Assembly (NCBI GenBank): GCA_003223515.1
Contig: QHVI01000064.1
Coordinates: 1-44,395 of the forward strand
Direction: 5' to 3'
Length of the DNA: 44,395 nucleotides
Source: Candidatus Angelobacter sp. Gp1-AA117
GTDB lineage: Bacteria > Acidobacteriota > Terriglobia > Terriglobales > Acidobacteriaceae
Positions 16,683 through 26,713 of this stretch are shown piece after piece (position 1 is the first letter of the stretch; every line of letters begins with the position of its first letter). The position numbers and the translations under genes are program-made. The notes under the pieces were generated by a model, which searched no databases, was not told the DNA's origin, and saw nothing but the letters and a program-made list of their open reading frames with translations.

Positions 16683-18785
16683 TCATGCGATGAATATAGC
16701 GTGGAACGTTGCTTTTCTGCCACAGCAGCCACCCGGTTTGCCGGAACCATGGATTTCCTGAAGCGACCTCACATTGACTTCATGCAGTTGTAGCGCTGCA
16801 ATGCCATCAGCCGCTGCCCAAGCCGCAGACATGGTTGTAATGGCCGGAATCCGGTTTGTTATCGTGGCCCGGCGAATCGCTTTTTCATCAAACCACGGCT
16901 CCTGGCCCTGAGGTGTATTGACCACAAGCTGGATGCGTCCACCTTTGATCAGGTCCACAACATGAGGACGGCCCTCCTGCACTTTGTAGATGCACTTAAC
17001 CTGCAAACCGTCCCGCTCCAGGCAGGCTGCTGTTCCCTGCGTGGCCACGATCCTGAATCCCAACTCCAGGAACCGGCGGGCGAGTTCCACCACGTCCCGC
17101 TTGTCGCGGTCATTTACGCTGACGAAGACCGTTCCGGTCAGTGGCAAGATTTGCCCGGCCGACAGTTGCGCTTTGGCAAAAGCCTCACCGAAAGTTTCCG
17201 CTGATCCCATTACTTCGCCTGTGGATTTCATCTCCGGGCCGAGGATCGTATCTACACCGGGAAACTTTGACCAGGGAAATACCGGCGATTTCACAAAGTA
17301 TCCCGCGCCCGTCGAAAGATCAGCACCTTGCGCGATATTCTCCGGCAGGAACTCGCGGAGCTTGCGTCCGCTCATCAGACGCGCTGCGATTTTTGCCAGG
17401 GGAACGCCGGTGGCTTTCGACACATAGGGTACTGTGCGTGACGCGCGCGGATTCACCTCAATCACAAACACTTTATGGTTCTGCACGGCAAACTGGATGT
17501 TCACTAATCCAATCACATTCAAAGCCCGTGCCAGCCGCACGGTGTAATCGCGGATTGTATTCAGTACCGTTTCCGGAAGATCAACCGCTGGCAAAACACA
17601 TGAAGAATCACCTGAGTGTATTCCTGCCTCCTCAATGTGTTGCATGATGCCCGCGATCACCACGTCTTCGCCGTCAGCGAGCGCATCCACGTCTACCTCA
17701 ATCGCGCTCTCCAGAAAATGGTCGATTAAGACAGGCCGCTCCTGCGAATATTCGACCGCTTCTTTCATGTACCTGACCACGCTGGCCTCTTCGTAAGCCA
17801 TGACCATGGCCCGGCCTCCGAGCACGTACGACGGCCGCACCAGCACCGGGTACCGCACCGTGCGTGCACCTGCAACAGCTTCCTCTACATTGGTGGCAAT
17901 CGCGCCTGCTGGTTGCGGAATGCTTAATTCCTCCAGCAGTTTGCCAAATCGCTTCCGGTCTTCCGCCAGATCAATCGATTCGGGAGAAGTGCCTATCACA
18001 GGCACACCCGCGGCCTTGAGAGCCAGGGCCAGGGTGAGTGGCGTCTGGCCGCCAAACTGCACGATGACTCCCATGCAGGCCCCTCTCTCGGCTTCATGCT
18101 TGTAGATGGCAAGCACATCTTCGAACGTGAGCGGCTCAAAATACAAGCGGTCGCTGGTGTCGTAATCGGTCGAAACAGTTTCAGGATTGCAGTTGACCAT
18201 GATGGTTTCATAACCGTCTTCGCGCAGCGCAAATGCCGCGTGACAGCAGCAATAGTCAAACTCAATCCCCTGCCCAATGCGGTTGGGTCCGCTTCCCAGG
18301 ATGATGATCTTCTTTTTGCTGGTGGGCGGAGCTTCATCCTCATCTTCATAGGTGGAATATAGATACGGTGTGAAGCTTTCGAACTCCGCCGCGCAGGTGT
18401 CCACCAATTTGTAAACCGAATGCAGTCCATGGCTGTTCCGCAGCCGCAGGATTTCCTGATCGGTCGTACTTAAGATCAGCCCGAGCCGCTCATCGGCGAC
18501 ACCCATACGTTTTGCTTTACGCAGCAATTCCGGTGGAACAGATGCGGCATCATGCGCTGCCAGTTCTGATGACAAATCGGCAATTTCTTTCAGTTGATAC
18601 AGGAACCATGGATCGATGCCGGTCATCTCATTTAATTCCCTCGGTGACATCCCTTGGGCCAGCGCATAGCGCAAATAATTAATACGTTCCGGATGAGGAG
18701 TCACCAGACGCTGGGTCAGGATAGAGGGTTCAATCTTCTCCGCACCTCTCCGTTTTCCAGATTCCAGGGATCGCAACCCCTTCAT
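16683..18785 (-). CDS. carB: Carbamoyl-phosphate synthase large subunit, C-terminal two thirds (split carB)
   Basis: 700 aa covering the oligomerisation region, the second ATP-grasp (carbamate kinase) half and the MGS-like allosteric domain: [62 protein letters not shown], then [17 protein letters not shown]. The ATG at 18785 overlaps the stop of the preceding half as ATGA. Adding one T in the T-run at 18798-18800 joins both halves into [18 protein letters not shown], the expected continuous CarB sequence of about 1100 aa. It is therefore most likely a frameshifted carB, either real or a sequence error; a naturally split CarB, as in some other lineages, is the alternative. Last gene of carAB. 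Confidence 0.93.
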   Translation of the reverse strand: MKGLRSLESGKRRGAEKIEPSILTQRLVTPHPERINYLRYALAQGMSPRELNEMTGIDPWFLYQLKEIADLSSELAAHDAASVPPELLRKAKRMGVADERLGLILSTTDQEILRLRNSHGLHSVYKLVDTCAAEFESFTPYLYSTYEDEDEAPPTSKKKIIILGSGPNRIGQGIEFDYCCCHAAFALREDGYETIMVNCNPETVSTDYDTSDRLYFEPLTFEDVLAIYKHEAERGACMGVIVQFGGQTPLTLALALKAAGVPVIGTSPESIDLAEDRKRFGKLLEELSIPQPAGAIATNVEEAVAGARTVRYPVLVRPSYVLGGRAMVMAYEEASVVRYMKEAVEYSQERPVLIDHFLESAIEVDVDALADGEDVVIAGIMQHIEEAGIHSGDSSCVLPAVDLPETVLNTIRDYTVRLARALNVIGLVNIQFAVQNHKVFVIEVNPRASRTVPYVSKATGVPLAKIAARLMSGRKLREFLPENIAQGADLSTGAGYFVKSPVFPWSKFPGVDTILGPEMKSTGEVMGSAETFGEAFAKAQLSAGQILPLTGTVFVSVNDRDKRDVVELARRFLELGFRIVATQGTAACLERDGLQVKCIYKVQEGRPHVVDLIKGGRIQLVVNTPQGQEPWFDEKAIRRATITNRIPAITTMSAAWAAADGIAALQLHEVNVRSLQEIHGSGKPGGCCGRKATFHAIFIA

Positions 18786-19993
18786 GAAAGCTTCCTGAAA
18801 GTCCGTCCGATGGCCATGGCTTCGCCCACGGACTTCATCTGCGGGCCCAGGGTCTCATCAGCGCCGGGGAACTTCTCAAACTGCCACTTTGGAATCTTGA
18901 CCACCACGTAATCAATTGTGGGCTCAAAACAAGCCGGCGTCTTGCGGGTAATGTCATTCTGAATTTCGTCCAGGCGGTAACCTACTGCCAGCATCGCCGC
19001 AATCTTCGCAATCGGAAATCCAGTTGCTTTGGAGGCGAGGGCCGAAGAGCGCGATACCCGTGGGTTCATCTCAATGACTACCATGTGTCCGGTGTCGGGG
19101 TTTACGTCAAACTGAATGTTTGACCCTCCCGTTTCTACCCCAATTTCGCGAATAACCCGCATTGCGGCATCGCGCATGTGCTGGTATTCACGGTCTGAAA
19201 GGGTCTGTGCCGGCGCCACAGTGATGGAATCACCCGTATGCACTCCCATGGGATCGAAGTTCTCGATCGAGCAGACAATGATGACGTTGTCGGCTATGTC
19301 ACGCATTACCTCAAGTTCGTATTCCTTCCATCCCAGCACGGATTCCTCGATCAGGACTTCGTGCACCGGCGAGAGATCGAGTCCGCGGGCCACGATCTCC
19401 AGCAACTCTTCGCGGTTGTAGGCAATGCCTCCGCCCGTCCCACCCAGCGTGAACGAAGGGCGAATAATTACGGGAAATCCGATCTTCGCGGAAAACTCCA
19501 GGCCATCTTTGAGATTGTTGACCAGAGCAGAACGCGGAACATCAAGGCCGATTTTGAGCATCGCATCCTTGAAGAGCAGGCGGTCTTCTGCCATCTTAAT
19601 GGCGGGAAGCTGCGCCCCGATCAACTCCACGTTATACTTTTCCAGTACACCGCTGTCGGAAAGTTCCACCGCAAGATTGAGCGCTGTCTGCCCGCCTACT
19701 GTTGGCAGCAGCGCAAACTTGCCTCGGCTCCTTACCTCCATCATTTCCACTTCTCTGTGGATGATCTCCTCCAGGTAGGCAGACGTAAGCGGCTCAATAT
19801 AAGTGCGGTCCGCCATCTCCGGGTCCGTCATGATGGTGGCCGGGTTGGAATTACACAGCACCACCTCGTATCCTTCATTTCTCAAGGCCTTGCAGGCCTG
19901 TGTACCCGAGTAGTCAAATTCGGCAGACTGGCCAATCACAATAGGCCCGGAGCCAATGATCAATATTTTGGAAATGTCTTTACGGCGCGGCAT
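18782..19993 (-). CDS. carB: Carbamoyl-phosphate synthase large subunit, N-terminal third (split carB)
   Basis: 403 aa with the first ATP-grasp (carboxyphosphate) domain: [66 protein letters not shown]. The frame ends GRTFRKLS and stop, where homologues continue GRTFQE and into the second half. The next four bases ATGA are shared with the start of the C-terminal piece, so translational coupling is possible. ATG 19993 directly abuts the carA stop. CarAB makes carbamoyl phosphate from glutamine, bicarbonate and 2 ATP for pyrimidine and arginine synthesis. Confidence 0.94.
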   Translation of the reverse strand: MPRRKDISKILIIGSGPIVIGQSAEFDYSGTQACKALRNEGYEVVLCNSNPATIMTDPEMADRTYIEPLTSAYLEEIIHREVEMMEVRSRGKFALLPTVGGQTALNLAVELSDSGVLEKYNVELIGAQLPAIKMAEDRLLFKDAMLKIGLDVPRSALVNNLKDGLEFSAKIGFPVIIRPSFTLGGTGGGIAYNREELLEIVARGLDLSPVHEVLIEESVLGWKEYELEVMRDIADNVIIVCSIENFDPMGVHTGDSITVAPAQTLSDREYQHMRDAAMRVIREIGVETGGSNIQFDVNPDTGHMVVIEMNPRVSRSSALASKATGFPIAKIAAMLAVGYRLDEIQNDITRKTPACFEPTIDYVVVKIPKWQFEKFPGADETLGPQMKSVGEAMAIGRTFRKLS

Positions 19994-21112
19994 TTAGTTC
20001 TTCCATTCCTTCATCATCTTCATGAAATCGTGAAACAGATAATGTGAGTCGTGCGGGCCTGGAGAGGCTTCCGGGTGATATTGCACGCTGAATAATGGCA
20101 TGCTTCGATGGCGCAGCCCTTCCAGAGTGCCGTCATTCAGGTCAATGTGCGTATTCATGACTTCAGAGTCCTTCAGAGAATCAGGGGCGACAGCAAAATT
20201 GTGGTTGTGGGCCGTGATCTCGATCTTGCCGCTCTCCATCTGTTTGACCGGATGATTGCCGCCGTGGTGGCCAAACTTGAGCTTATAAGTCTTTCCATGT
20301 AGGGCCAGGCCGATCAACTGGTGCCCCAGGCAAATGCCGAAGACCGGCACTCTTCCCATGAGCCCACGTATATTTTCCTGCGCGTAATTGCAAGGTTCAG
20401 GATCGCCGGGGCCATTTGAAAGGAACACTCCGTCAGGGGCCATTCTCAGCACATCTTCCGCACTGGTCATGGCTGGAACGACCGTCACGCGGCATCCTGC
20501 ATCCACCAGCATGCGCAGGATGTTCTGTTTGATCCCGAAATCATAGGCGACAACATGGCGGCCCGGTTGGCCGTCGATGACCGGAACTGGTTGAAATTGC
20601 GAGCCCGCTGTCCAGTCGTAACGGTGTCTTGTGGTAACGATTTTGGCCAGATCGGTTCCATCCATTTTGGGAATAGAGCGGGTCTTTGCAATCAGGATCT
20701 CCACGCTCGTATCCATTGACGAAATTACGCCGCGCATTACTCCTTTGGTGCGCAGGTGGCGCACCAGGGCGCGCGTGTCGATTTCAGAGATCACCGGGAC
20801 TCTGAATCTGTCCAGGTACTCGTCCGTGACCTGCTGCGAGCGCCAGTTCGAACTGATGCGTGAGAACTCGCGGACTACCAGTCCTTCAATATATGGATGG
20901 CTGGCTTCATTGTCTTCGAAATTGGTCCCATAATTTCCTATCTCGGGATTGGTGAGGACGACAATTTGTCCAGCGTAAGAAGGGTCAGTGAAGATTTCCT
21001 GGTATCCAGTCAGTGACGTGTTGAAAACCACTTCTCCGTAACATTCACCTTTGGCGCCGAAACCTTCGCCGCGGAAGATCTTTCCATCTTCCAGCGCAAG
21101 GACTGCCTGCAT
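19994..21112 (-). CDS. carA: Carbamoyl-phosphate synthase small subunit
   Basis: 372 aa, standard length. N-terminal CarA domain ([39 protein letters not shown]) and C-terminal class I glutamine amidotransferase with the nucleophile in FGICLGHQ and the His-Glu pair in VQYHPEA. It supplies ammonia from glutamine to CarB through the intersubunit tunnel. ATG 21112 is preceded by AGGAGCCCTA, a good SD. The stop TAA is immediately followed by the carB ATG, so the two are co-translated from one operon. Confidence 0.97.
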   Translation of the reverse strand: MQAVLALEDGKIFRGEGFGAKGECYGEVVFNTSLTGYQEIFTDPSYAGQIVVLTNPEIGNYGTNFEDNEASHPYIEGLVVREFSRISSNWRSQQVTDEYLDRFRVPVISEIDTRALVRHLRTKGVMRGVISSMDTSVEILIAKTRSIPKMDGTDLAKIVTTRHRYDWTAGSQFQPVPVIDGQPGRHVVAYDFGIKQNILRMLVDAGCRVTVVPAMTSAEDVLRMAPDGVFLSNGPGDPEPCNYAQENIRGLMGRVPVFGICLGHQLIGLALHGKTYKLKFGHHGGNHPVKQMESGKIEITAHNHNFAVAPDSLKDSEVMNTHIDLNDGTLEGLRHRSMPLFSVQYHPEASPGPHDSHYLFHDFMKMMKEWKN

Positions 21113-21461
21113 TAGGGCTCCTGGGGGACGAAAAATTTTCCTGATTTTAGCATTAACTCGGAAGTAAACAGGAAGTGAACGCTCCGCATTTTTTCTGTCT
21201 ACTTTGTGAATTGCGGCCGGGGCAAATGTTAAACCAACGTTTCACCCGCGGGTTAACTTGTGCGGGCTCTCACTCCTCGAATATAACTTGAATGAGAACT
21301 CAGCCCGTGAGGATTTTGCGTCAGGGAAAAAGCTTCCTCTATCTCAGTCTTCAAATGCCCCTTTGGATGGCTCTTCATCGCACTGCTGGCATTCACATCG
21401 ACCTGAGCACTGTTTAGCAGCCTGAACAATTCGTGGGGTCTTAAGGAAAACTGGAAATTTC
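21113..21461. other. Gene-free region between carA and tRNA-Leu
   Basis: About 350 nt. It must hold the carA promoter; TGCTAAAAT (minus strand, 21144-21152) fits an extended -10 element but has no good -35 partner. No riboswitch or pyrimidine attenuator fold is apparent. A minus-strand open frame that covers this stretch and the tRNA is spurious. Confidence 0.5.
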
Positions 21462-21548
21462 TGGTGCCGAAGAAGGGACTCGAACCCCCACACCCTTGCG
21501 GGTACATGGACCTGAACCATGCGCGTCTGCCAATTCCGCCACTTCGGC
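21462..21548 (-). tRNA. tRNA-Leu (anticodon CAG)
   Basis: 87 nt including an encoded CCA. Acceptor stem GCCGAAG / CTTCGGC, discriminator A. The anticodon stem CATGG / CCATG holds loop TTCAGGT, giving anticodon CAG (reads CUG). The long variable arm (TACCCGCAAGGGTG) is typical of tRNA-Leu, and the T arm has GGGGGTTCGAGTCCC. It lies alone, 349 nt upstream of carA on the same strand. Confidence 0.97.
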
Positions 21549-21751
21549 TTGAAGGTGCGCCGGAAAACCGCTCGGCGCTGTGAAGGAAGGCTTGCCTCTC
21601 TATTTTATAGAACATCGCCAGACTGTCAAACTCGCCGGTTCCCGTCAGAACGCGTGGAGAGCCCTTCTCCCGCTGGAACTTCGCTAGTCCCAAATCCCCG
21701 CTGCGTCTGGGTCTGCGGGCAGACGAGCAAAGTGGTACTTTATCTCGTTGT

Positions 21752-22405
21752 ATGAATCTGCAGAAGAAATTTGAGGCGCTGGCACAGTACCGCTTTTACG
21801 GCATTCCTGCTGAAAACTTTGAGCTCTCCGGCTGTGAGCAATTCATGTACCTGCTGCGGGCCGGACTCAATCCTGACTCTAGAGTGCTCGACATCGGCTG
21901 CGGAGTGCTGCGCGCCGGTTATTGGCTCATCCACTTTCTCAACCCCGGCCGCTACTGCGGTATTGAACCTCATCAGGAGCGGCTGGCACTCGGCATGTAC
22001 AAGATCCTGGAACCGGAGATTTTGCAATGCAAGTGTCCCCGCTTTGACGGCAATGCCAATTTCGACACTTCGGTGTTTAACGAAAGATTCGATTTCTTCC
22101 TTGCCTACTCCATCTGGACACACGCCCCCAAAAAGCAGATTCAGGTGATGCTCGATAATTTTGTCCGCGATACCAGGCCCGGTGCGGCATTTCTGCTGAC
22201 CTATCAACCTGCGAATTGGAGATATCCGGACTACCAGGGCGATTCCTGGGTGGGAACCAGCCACGAGTCTGAAACGGCGGGTACCATCGCACATAGCTTC
22301 CGCTGGATCAAAGAGCAATGCCGGGAGCGCGGGTTGAGGATTCGGAGACTCCCCCGTGACCGGGCACAAGGGCATCGATGGCTGGAACTCAGGAAGTTTC
22401 CATAA
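21752..22405 (+). CDS. Class I SAM-dependent methyltransferase
   Basis: 217 aa. Motif I is VLDIGCGVLRAGYWLI near residue 45, followed by an acidic ribose-binding position in YCGIEPH (GIEP) and FDFFLAYSIWTH as motif IV-like sequence. These mark the Rossmann-fold methyltransferases; related proteins are often annotated only as methyltransferase domain proteins, so the substrate is unknown. ATG start at 21752, with no clear SD. It stands alone after tRNA-Leu in divergent orientation. Confidence 0.85.
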   Translation: MNLQKKFEALAQYRFYGIPAENFELSGCEQFMYLLRAGLNPDSRVLDIGCGVLRAGYWLIHFLNPGRYCGIEPHQERLALGMYKILEPEILQCKCPRFDGNANFDTSVFNERFDFFLAYSIWTHAPKKQIQVMLDNFVRDTRPGAAFLLTYQPANWRYPDYQGDSWVGTSHESETAGTIAHSFRWIKEQCRERGLRIRRLPRDRAQGHRWLELRKFP

Positions 22406-22480
22406 ATTGGCCAGAGACCAGATGAGCAATCAATAGTCGGACGGATAAACTCTGCCTCTAAACTGCATCCAATTTAAAGA

Positions 22481-23392
22481 ATGCAGAGAAGAAGGACACA
22501 TCGGACCCGCAATGAGCCGTCTGCGCCCATCACTTTCCCGGAGACTCCGGAGGGTCAGAAGCTGTCGCGTAAGGTTAACACCAGATATGAACGTACTCCG
22601 GAAACCGGACCGCCACAGAGGGATTCCCAAAAGATATCCCACAGGCGGCAAGGCAAGGCTGCACGACCTATGCCTGCCGCGCCAAAACCTGTCTCGACAC
22701 GTGGACGATATGCAGGTACCACGCAAGAAACCGTAACTGCTCCTGTAAAGCCGCTGGCCGCGCCCATGAAGCAGCAGGCTTTGCCCTTGCGGAATCCAAT
22801 GACCGCACCCGTTTCCAACTCCAGGAAGCTGCGAAAAGTAAGCACCACCATCCGTCCAACTCCGTTGCCGATGACGCCTCCAGCAGGTTTTCAGAAAGAT
22901 GAAAATGGGCTTCGGGAGATGGCGCTCAGGCACATCAGTTATGAGATCAAGATGCTGCGGGAGCTCGCAGACGCCCTGCAGGGCAAAGGCGTAGGACCAC
23001 GCACGCTCAACAATGCCCTGCTCGAATCCTTCCTCATCCATTACCGTAATCTCTATGACTTTTTCTATCCGGAATTCCCTTCGCGGAAGCGCCTCCCGCA
23101 TGATGTCGCCGCTTCTGACTATCTGCCCAATCCGAAGCAATGGCGTAAAAGGCGTCCTGATCTGGATCGCAAGCGCGTCGTGGAGAACCGCGAACGCGTG
23201 AACTGCCTGCTGGCGCACCTGACTTTACGGAGGCTCAAGTATAAGAATCGTTCTTGGCCAGACAGGAAAATGGCAAATACCATAGAGGCGCTGATTGAAG
23301 AATTCGTGAAGGAATTGCCCAGAGGACGGCGGCCGTGGTTCCGGTCAGTCATTGCCAGGACCCGGAATGTGCCGCAATTGCAAGCCGCTTGA
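22481..23392 (+). CDS. Unknown protein: disordered basic N-terminus, helical C-terminal domain
   Basis: 303 aa. Residues 1-140 are rich in Arg, Pro, Thr and Lys and look disordered. Residues about 145-300 are helical: ALRHISYEIKMLRELADAL, NALLESFLIHYRNLYDFFY, AASDYLPNPKQW, VNCLLAHLTLRRLKY, MANTIEALIEEFVKEL. The pattern of two long helices with a conserved RNLYDFFY-like segment recalls HEPN-type or related helical domains, but I cannot assign it. No SD is seen at ATG 22481; a later in-frame ATG is possible. A minus-strand frame overlaps it but shows no domain pattern. Confidence 0.6.
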   Translation: MQRRRTHRTRNEPSAPITFPETPEGQKLSRKVNTRYERTPETGPPQRDSQKISHRRQGKAARPMPAAPKPVSTRGRYAGTTQETVTAPVKPLAAPMKQQALPLRNPMTAPVSNSRKLRKVSTTIRPTPLPMTPPAGFQKDENGLREMALRHISYEIKMLRELADALQGKGVGPRTLNNALLESFLIHYRNLYDFFYPEFPSRKRLPHDVAASDYLPNPKQWRKRRPDLDRKRVVENRERVNCLLAHLTLRRLKYKNRSWPDRKMANTIEALIEEFVKELPRGRRPWFRSVIARTRNVPQLQAA

Positions 23393-23436
23393 TAGCGCAA
23401 CACAGCAACACACAACCAGCCAAAACTTTCATGGAT

Positions 23437-23456
23437 CGCAGCCTTCCCCGGCTGCG
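23437..23456. terminator. Hairpin between convergent genes
   Basis: CGCAGCC TTCCCC GGCTGCG, a perfect 7-bp G+C-rich stem with a 6-nt loop, between two convergent stop codons. No strong U-run follows on either strand. Terminator function is likely from position only. Confidence 0.5.
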
Positions 23457-23465
23457 CGGAAAGGT

Positions 23466-23945
23466 CTATTTGTTCGGGCTGTTGCTTCCGGCGGCGCCGT
23501 TGGAGGCTATGGCGTCAGTAGCGGGCTTTTCGAAGTTGAGCGTTTCCTGGGAATAATTCGGTCCAAGCCCCAGTTTGATCAGGGCGCGCGAATCAGGAAT
23601 CACTTTTGCCTGCCAGCCATTGGCTGCCTGGTATTTGACCAGGGCTGACTGGGTCGGTGCGTCCCATTTACCGCTGGGAGCGCCATCAAGATACTTTTCG
23701 CGAATCAACGCCTGCTGAATTTCCCGTATGCGATCCGGGGCTATGCTCTGCTGCCCATGCCGCTTCCATGAGCTTTTCCTGGCACGGGCTCCATGGCGTC
23801 TATGGCTTTTGCCCGATGATGAGACAGTGTGGTGCTTTGCCGGCGTTTGGGTACGCTTCGTCTTGGCCTGGCCCAAGCTCGCAAACAGCACCAGGAATGC
23901 GCTCCCCAGAACGAGTTGTCTCATCAGTAAACGCAAAGTTATCAC
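23466..23945 (-). CDS. Secreted peptidoglycan-binding-domain protein
   Basis: 159 aa. Signal peptide: hydrophobic LVLGSAFLVLFASLGQA, cleavage likely after GQA. A basic Ser/Arg/His-rich linker spans about 28-70. A peptidoglycan-binding type 1 domain spans about 72-128 (RIREIQQALIREKYLDGAP, GKWDAPTQSALVKYQAANGW). No catalytic domain is present, so it probably binds the cell wall in the periplasm. GTG start at 23945 with AAGGTGAG upstream. It lies after htrA on the same strand with a strong hairpin between them. Confidence 0.85.
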   Translation of the reverse strand: MITLRLLMRQLVLGSAFLVLFASLGQAKTKRTQTPAKHHTVSSSGKSHRRHGARARKSSWKRHGQQSIAPDRIREIQQALIREKYLDGAPSGKWDAPTQSALVKYQAANGWQAKVIPDSRALIKLGLGPNYSQETLNFEKPATDAIASNGAAGSNSPNK

Positions 23946-23963
23946 CTCACCTTAGAGCGTGAT

Positions 23964-23997
23964 GCCGGAGCATCTTTTCACAATTGGATGCTCCGGC
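23964..23997 (-). terminator. Strong hairpin downstream of htrA
   Basis: Perfect 11-bp inverted repeat GCCGGAGCATC / GATGCTCCGGC with a 12-nt loop, 26 nt after the htrA stop. The stem is strong, but no U-run follows on the minus strand; it may end or stabilise the htrA transcript. Confidence 0.55.
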
Positions 23998-24022
23998 GCT
24001 AGCTGTATGTTTTACCGCAAAG

Positions 24023-25663
24023 TTACGGAAGGGTACCCGACAGAAAAATATTACCTCCGTTCCGTCCAGGCCCGGTCCGTACCAAAAATGCTACATCCTG
24101 TCCACTTTTAAGCGCGGAAGTGGCTTTTTTGTAGTCTTCTTCGTTATTGGTGGGCTGGCGGTTAACCTGGAGAATCACATAACCGGACTGCATGCCGATA
24201 TCCTCGGCAAAGGAATTGGGCTTTACATCCACCACCAGTACGCCCCTCCCTTCAGGAATGCCCAGCCGTTGCGCCTGCTCGGGTGAGAGAGAACGCACTG
24301 TAATACCAAGCTTCGAAGGCGCCGGTTCATTGTCTTCAGCAGTCTCGTCGCTGTCGTCAGTGCGGTCGCCGAAGAGTTTGGCTCGATCTGCCACGGTGAC
24401 TGCGGCCTGTTTTTGCTGGCCATTGCGTGTATAGGTCAGGTTGATCTTGTTGCCTGGCTTGGTGGCTGAGATCGCGTTCACCATCTCATCGCCGCTCTTA
24501 ATCGGTTTATCGTTAATAGCGGTAATGGTGTCGCCGGTCTGCAATCCTGCTTGTTCTGCAGGGCTTCCCGGACGAACATTGGAGATCGTCACGCCATTTT
24601 TTACGCCATAGACGCGGGCCAGCGCCGGATTGGGGGCTGCATTGAATTCCACGCCGATAGAACCACGGGAAACTTTGTGGCTCGGACCGGTGAGCTGGTT
24701 ATAAACGTCACGTACGGTATTGGATGGCATCGCAAATCCAACACCCTGATAACCGTAAGACTGCGTGTAAATCGCGGTATTGATGCCGATGACCTCGCCC
24801 GCCATATTCACCAGTGGGCCGCCGGAGTTGCCGGGATTGATCGCTGCATCGGTCTGGATGAACGACTGGAAGCTGCGTTGCGGGTTGATGTTGCGTCCCT
24901 TCGCCGAAACAATGCCGGCGGTAACCGTCTCCTCCAAGGCAAAGGGGCTGCCGATTGCCAATACCCAGTCGCCTACTTCCATTCCTTCTGAATCGCCCAG
25001 CCGGGCTGGGGTCAGCGCATGGTCTTTCGGAGGTTCGATTTTGACGACGGCAAGATCGGTCTCGCGGTCGCTGCCAATCACCTTGGCGTCATGCAGAACG
25101 CCCGGCGGATCATCCTTGAGCTTTACCCGAATGCGGTCAGCACCGTCCACCACGTGGAAGTTGGTCACAATGTAGCCGTTGGCGTTCATGATCACGCCCG
25201 AACCCAGGGAGCGCTCGCGCCCTCCGCCAGGACCTTGTGGACCTTCACCATCATCTGGCCCCTGCCCGCCAAAGAAGCGGTCAAAGAAATCTTGGAAGGG
25301 ATCCTGCCCATTGTCATCAGGGTTATTCGGATTATTCGGGTTATTTGGATTATTCGGATTATTGCGGTCGTTGGGACGACGCATACGGCGGCGTGGCGTC
25401 TTGGGCGTGCTTTCCGAGTTGATATTCACGACTGCGGGCTCAAGCTGCTTGGCTACCTGCCGAAAGGTATTGCTGAGCTGCTGCGGTGACTGCATGGGTA
25501 GCAGGGTTGCATCGGCAGCGGGCGTGGAGCTGCCTCTCACCCCATTTCTGCTGATCACCGTTCCAATCAGAATACCTACTGTAAGGGTAAGAAGGATAAC
25601 GAGAATGGAAAGCACCCTCTGGGCTTTCATATGTGCCACCAGGGCGGCAAAGCGCGAGTTCAT
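24023..25663 (-). CDS. HtrA/DegP-family periplasmic serine protease
   Basis: 546 aa from ATG 25663, which has GGAGG 10 nt upstream; an in-frame TTG at 25699 has no such support. N-terminal membrane anchor VLSILVILLTLTVGILIG, then a low-complexity linker with five NNP repeats. Trypsin-like domain with catalytic His (NFHVV, about 168), Asp (ETDLAVV, about 205) and Ser (NPGNSGGPL, about 280), followed by two PDZ domains (from GSIGVEF, and from LGITVRSL). It degrades or refolds damaged envelope proteins. All three catalytic residues are present. Monocistronic by spacing. Confidence 0.95.
   Translation of the reverse strand: MNSRFAALVAHMKAQRVLSILVILLTLTVGILIGTVISRNGVRGSSTPAADATLLPMQSPQQLSNTFRQVAKQLEPAVVNINSESTPKTPRRRMRRPNDRNNPNNPNNPNNPNNPDDNGQDPFQDFFDRFFGGQGPDDGEGPQGPGGGRERSLGSGVIMNANGYIVTNFHVVDGADRIRVKLKDDPPGVLHDAKVIGSDRETDLAVVKIEPPKDHALTPARLGDSEGMEVGDWVLAIGSPFALEETVTAGIVSAKGRNINPQRSFQSFIQTDAAINPGNSGGPLVNMAGEVIGINTAIYTQSYGYQGVGFAMPSNTVRDVYNQLTGPSHKVSRGSIGVEFNAAPNPALARVYGVKNGVTISNVRPGSPAEQAGLQTGDTITAINDKPIKSGDEMVNAISATKPGNKINLTYTRNGQQKQAAVTVADRAKLFGDRTDDSDETAEDNEPAPSKLGITVRSLSPEQAQRLGIPEGRGVLVVDVKPNSFAEDIGMQSGYVILQVNRQPTNNEEDYKKATSALKSGQDVAFLVRTGPGRNGGNIFLSGTLP
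25319..25363 (-). repeat. In-gene 9-nt tandem repeat coding (NNP)5
   Basis: Five 9-nt units (AAT/C AAT/C CCN) in the htrA linker between the anchor and the protease domain. Such a repeat can change length by slippage in steps of three residues without breaking the frame. Confidence 0.9.
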
Positions 25664-25759
25664 ACCTGACTTTCCTCCGGCCTTTTGCGCAAACAACAAT
25701 TATAAATGGAATGGTTTGACGAAGTTAAAAGAGTCATAAACGGAGAGCACACCGGTAGA

Positions 25760-26713
25760 TTAGACGCTTGCGCGGGAACTTTCGTTATCCCGGTCTCCGG
25801 CCTCTTCGGGTTCAACCGTCCTGCCCGGATCTAACACCTCCGAGATAAGCACCCCGGCCACGATCAGCAGCGCCCCAACCCCTGCCCGCGTCCCCAGCCG
25901 CTCGCCCAAATAGACCAGGGAGGTAAGCCAAGCAAAGACCGGTTCCAGGGTAAAGATGAGTGCGGCATGGCTTGCCGGAGTAAATTGCTGTGCCCACGCC
26001 TGCACTGTAAAAGCCACCGCCGTACACAGCACGCCCGTGATTACGATTGCTGCCATGACCGTCGGCGTAAGCCGTAGGCGCGGATGCTCCACAACCGGCG
26101 CGGCAATCAGCATTAACACCGCGGCCACGGAAAGTTGCAGCACCGCAATCTGCTCAAAGGGAAAGTGGCGGGTGGCGCGCCCCAGGAAGATGATCTGGAA
26201 GGCGAATGCAACGGCACAGCCCAGACAAAGCAGATCGCCGGCGTTTATTTTGGCAAAATCGGCCATGGCTTCCTTTCCGGCAGGCACCGTCATCGAAAAC
26301 AAGCCAACAAAGGCGCAGGTGATCCCCAGCGTGCGCCAAACGTGCGTGCGTGCTCTCCAGAACAGGATCAGAAAGAGAGGCACCAGTACGGTCGAAACGC
26401 CGGTGAGAAATGCGGATTTCGAAGGCGTAGTGAACTGCAGGCCGGCAGTCTGAAGTTCATATCCAAGAAAGAGAAAAACTCCTACGATTACTCCGGCCCG
26501 CCAGGCTTGCGGGGTCCATTGAATCACCTGCTTGCGGTAGAGCACGGCCATGATGACAGCGGCCAGCGTCATGCGAATAGCGTTGAACAGCAGAGGCGAG
26601 ATCGAGACCAGCGCGGCCTTGATCAGCACAAACGTGCTCCCCCAGATAAACGTCATCAGCACCAGCAGGATGTGGGCCTTAAGCAAGCGGGCGGAATAGG
26701 GGACGCGGAGCAC
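25760..26713 (-). CDS. EamA/DMT-family membrane transporter
   Basis: 317 aa with about ten hydrophobic segments arranged as two EamA halves: HILLVLMTFIWGSTFVLIKA begins the first, INAGDLLCLGCAVAFAFQII the second. The second half ends with LEPVFAWLTSLVYLGERLG, the typical conserved Glu-Pro segment. Members export metabolites such as amino acids or nucleotides; the substrate is unknown here. GTG start at 26713. Acidic hydrophilic tail. Monocistronic. Confidence 0.92.
   Translation of the reverse strand: MLRVPYSARLLKAHILLVLMTFIWGSTFVLIKAALVSISPLLFNAIRMTLAAVIMAVLYRKQVIQWTPQAWRAGVIVGVFLFLGYELQTAGLQFTTPSKSAFLTGVSTVLVPLFLILFWRARTHVWRTLGITCAFVGLFSMTVPAGKEAMADFAKINAGDLLCLGCAVAFAFQIIFLGRATRHFPFEQIAVLQLSVAAVLMLIAAPVVEHPRLRLTPTVMAAIVITGVLCTAVAFTVQAWAQQFTPASHAALIFTLEPVFAWLTSLVYLGERLGTRAGVGALLIVAGVLISEVLDPGRTVEPEEAGDRDNESSRASV

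Noticed and set aside
21253-21693. Minus-strand open frame spanning tRNA-Leu
   Set aside because: It reads straight through a complete tRNA gene; no protein motif.
22430-23218. 262-codon minus-strand frame opposite the unknown helical protein
   Set aside because: The plus-strand product has a helical, protein-like pattern; the minus-strand product is Arg/Ser-rich without pattern.
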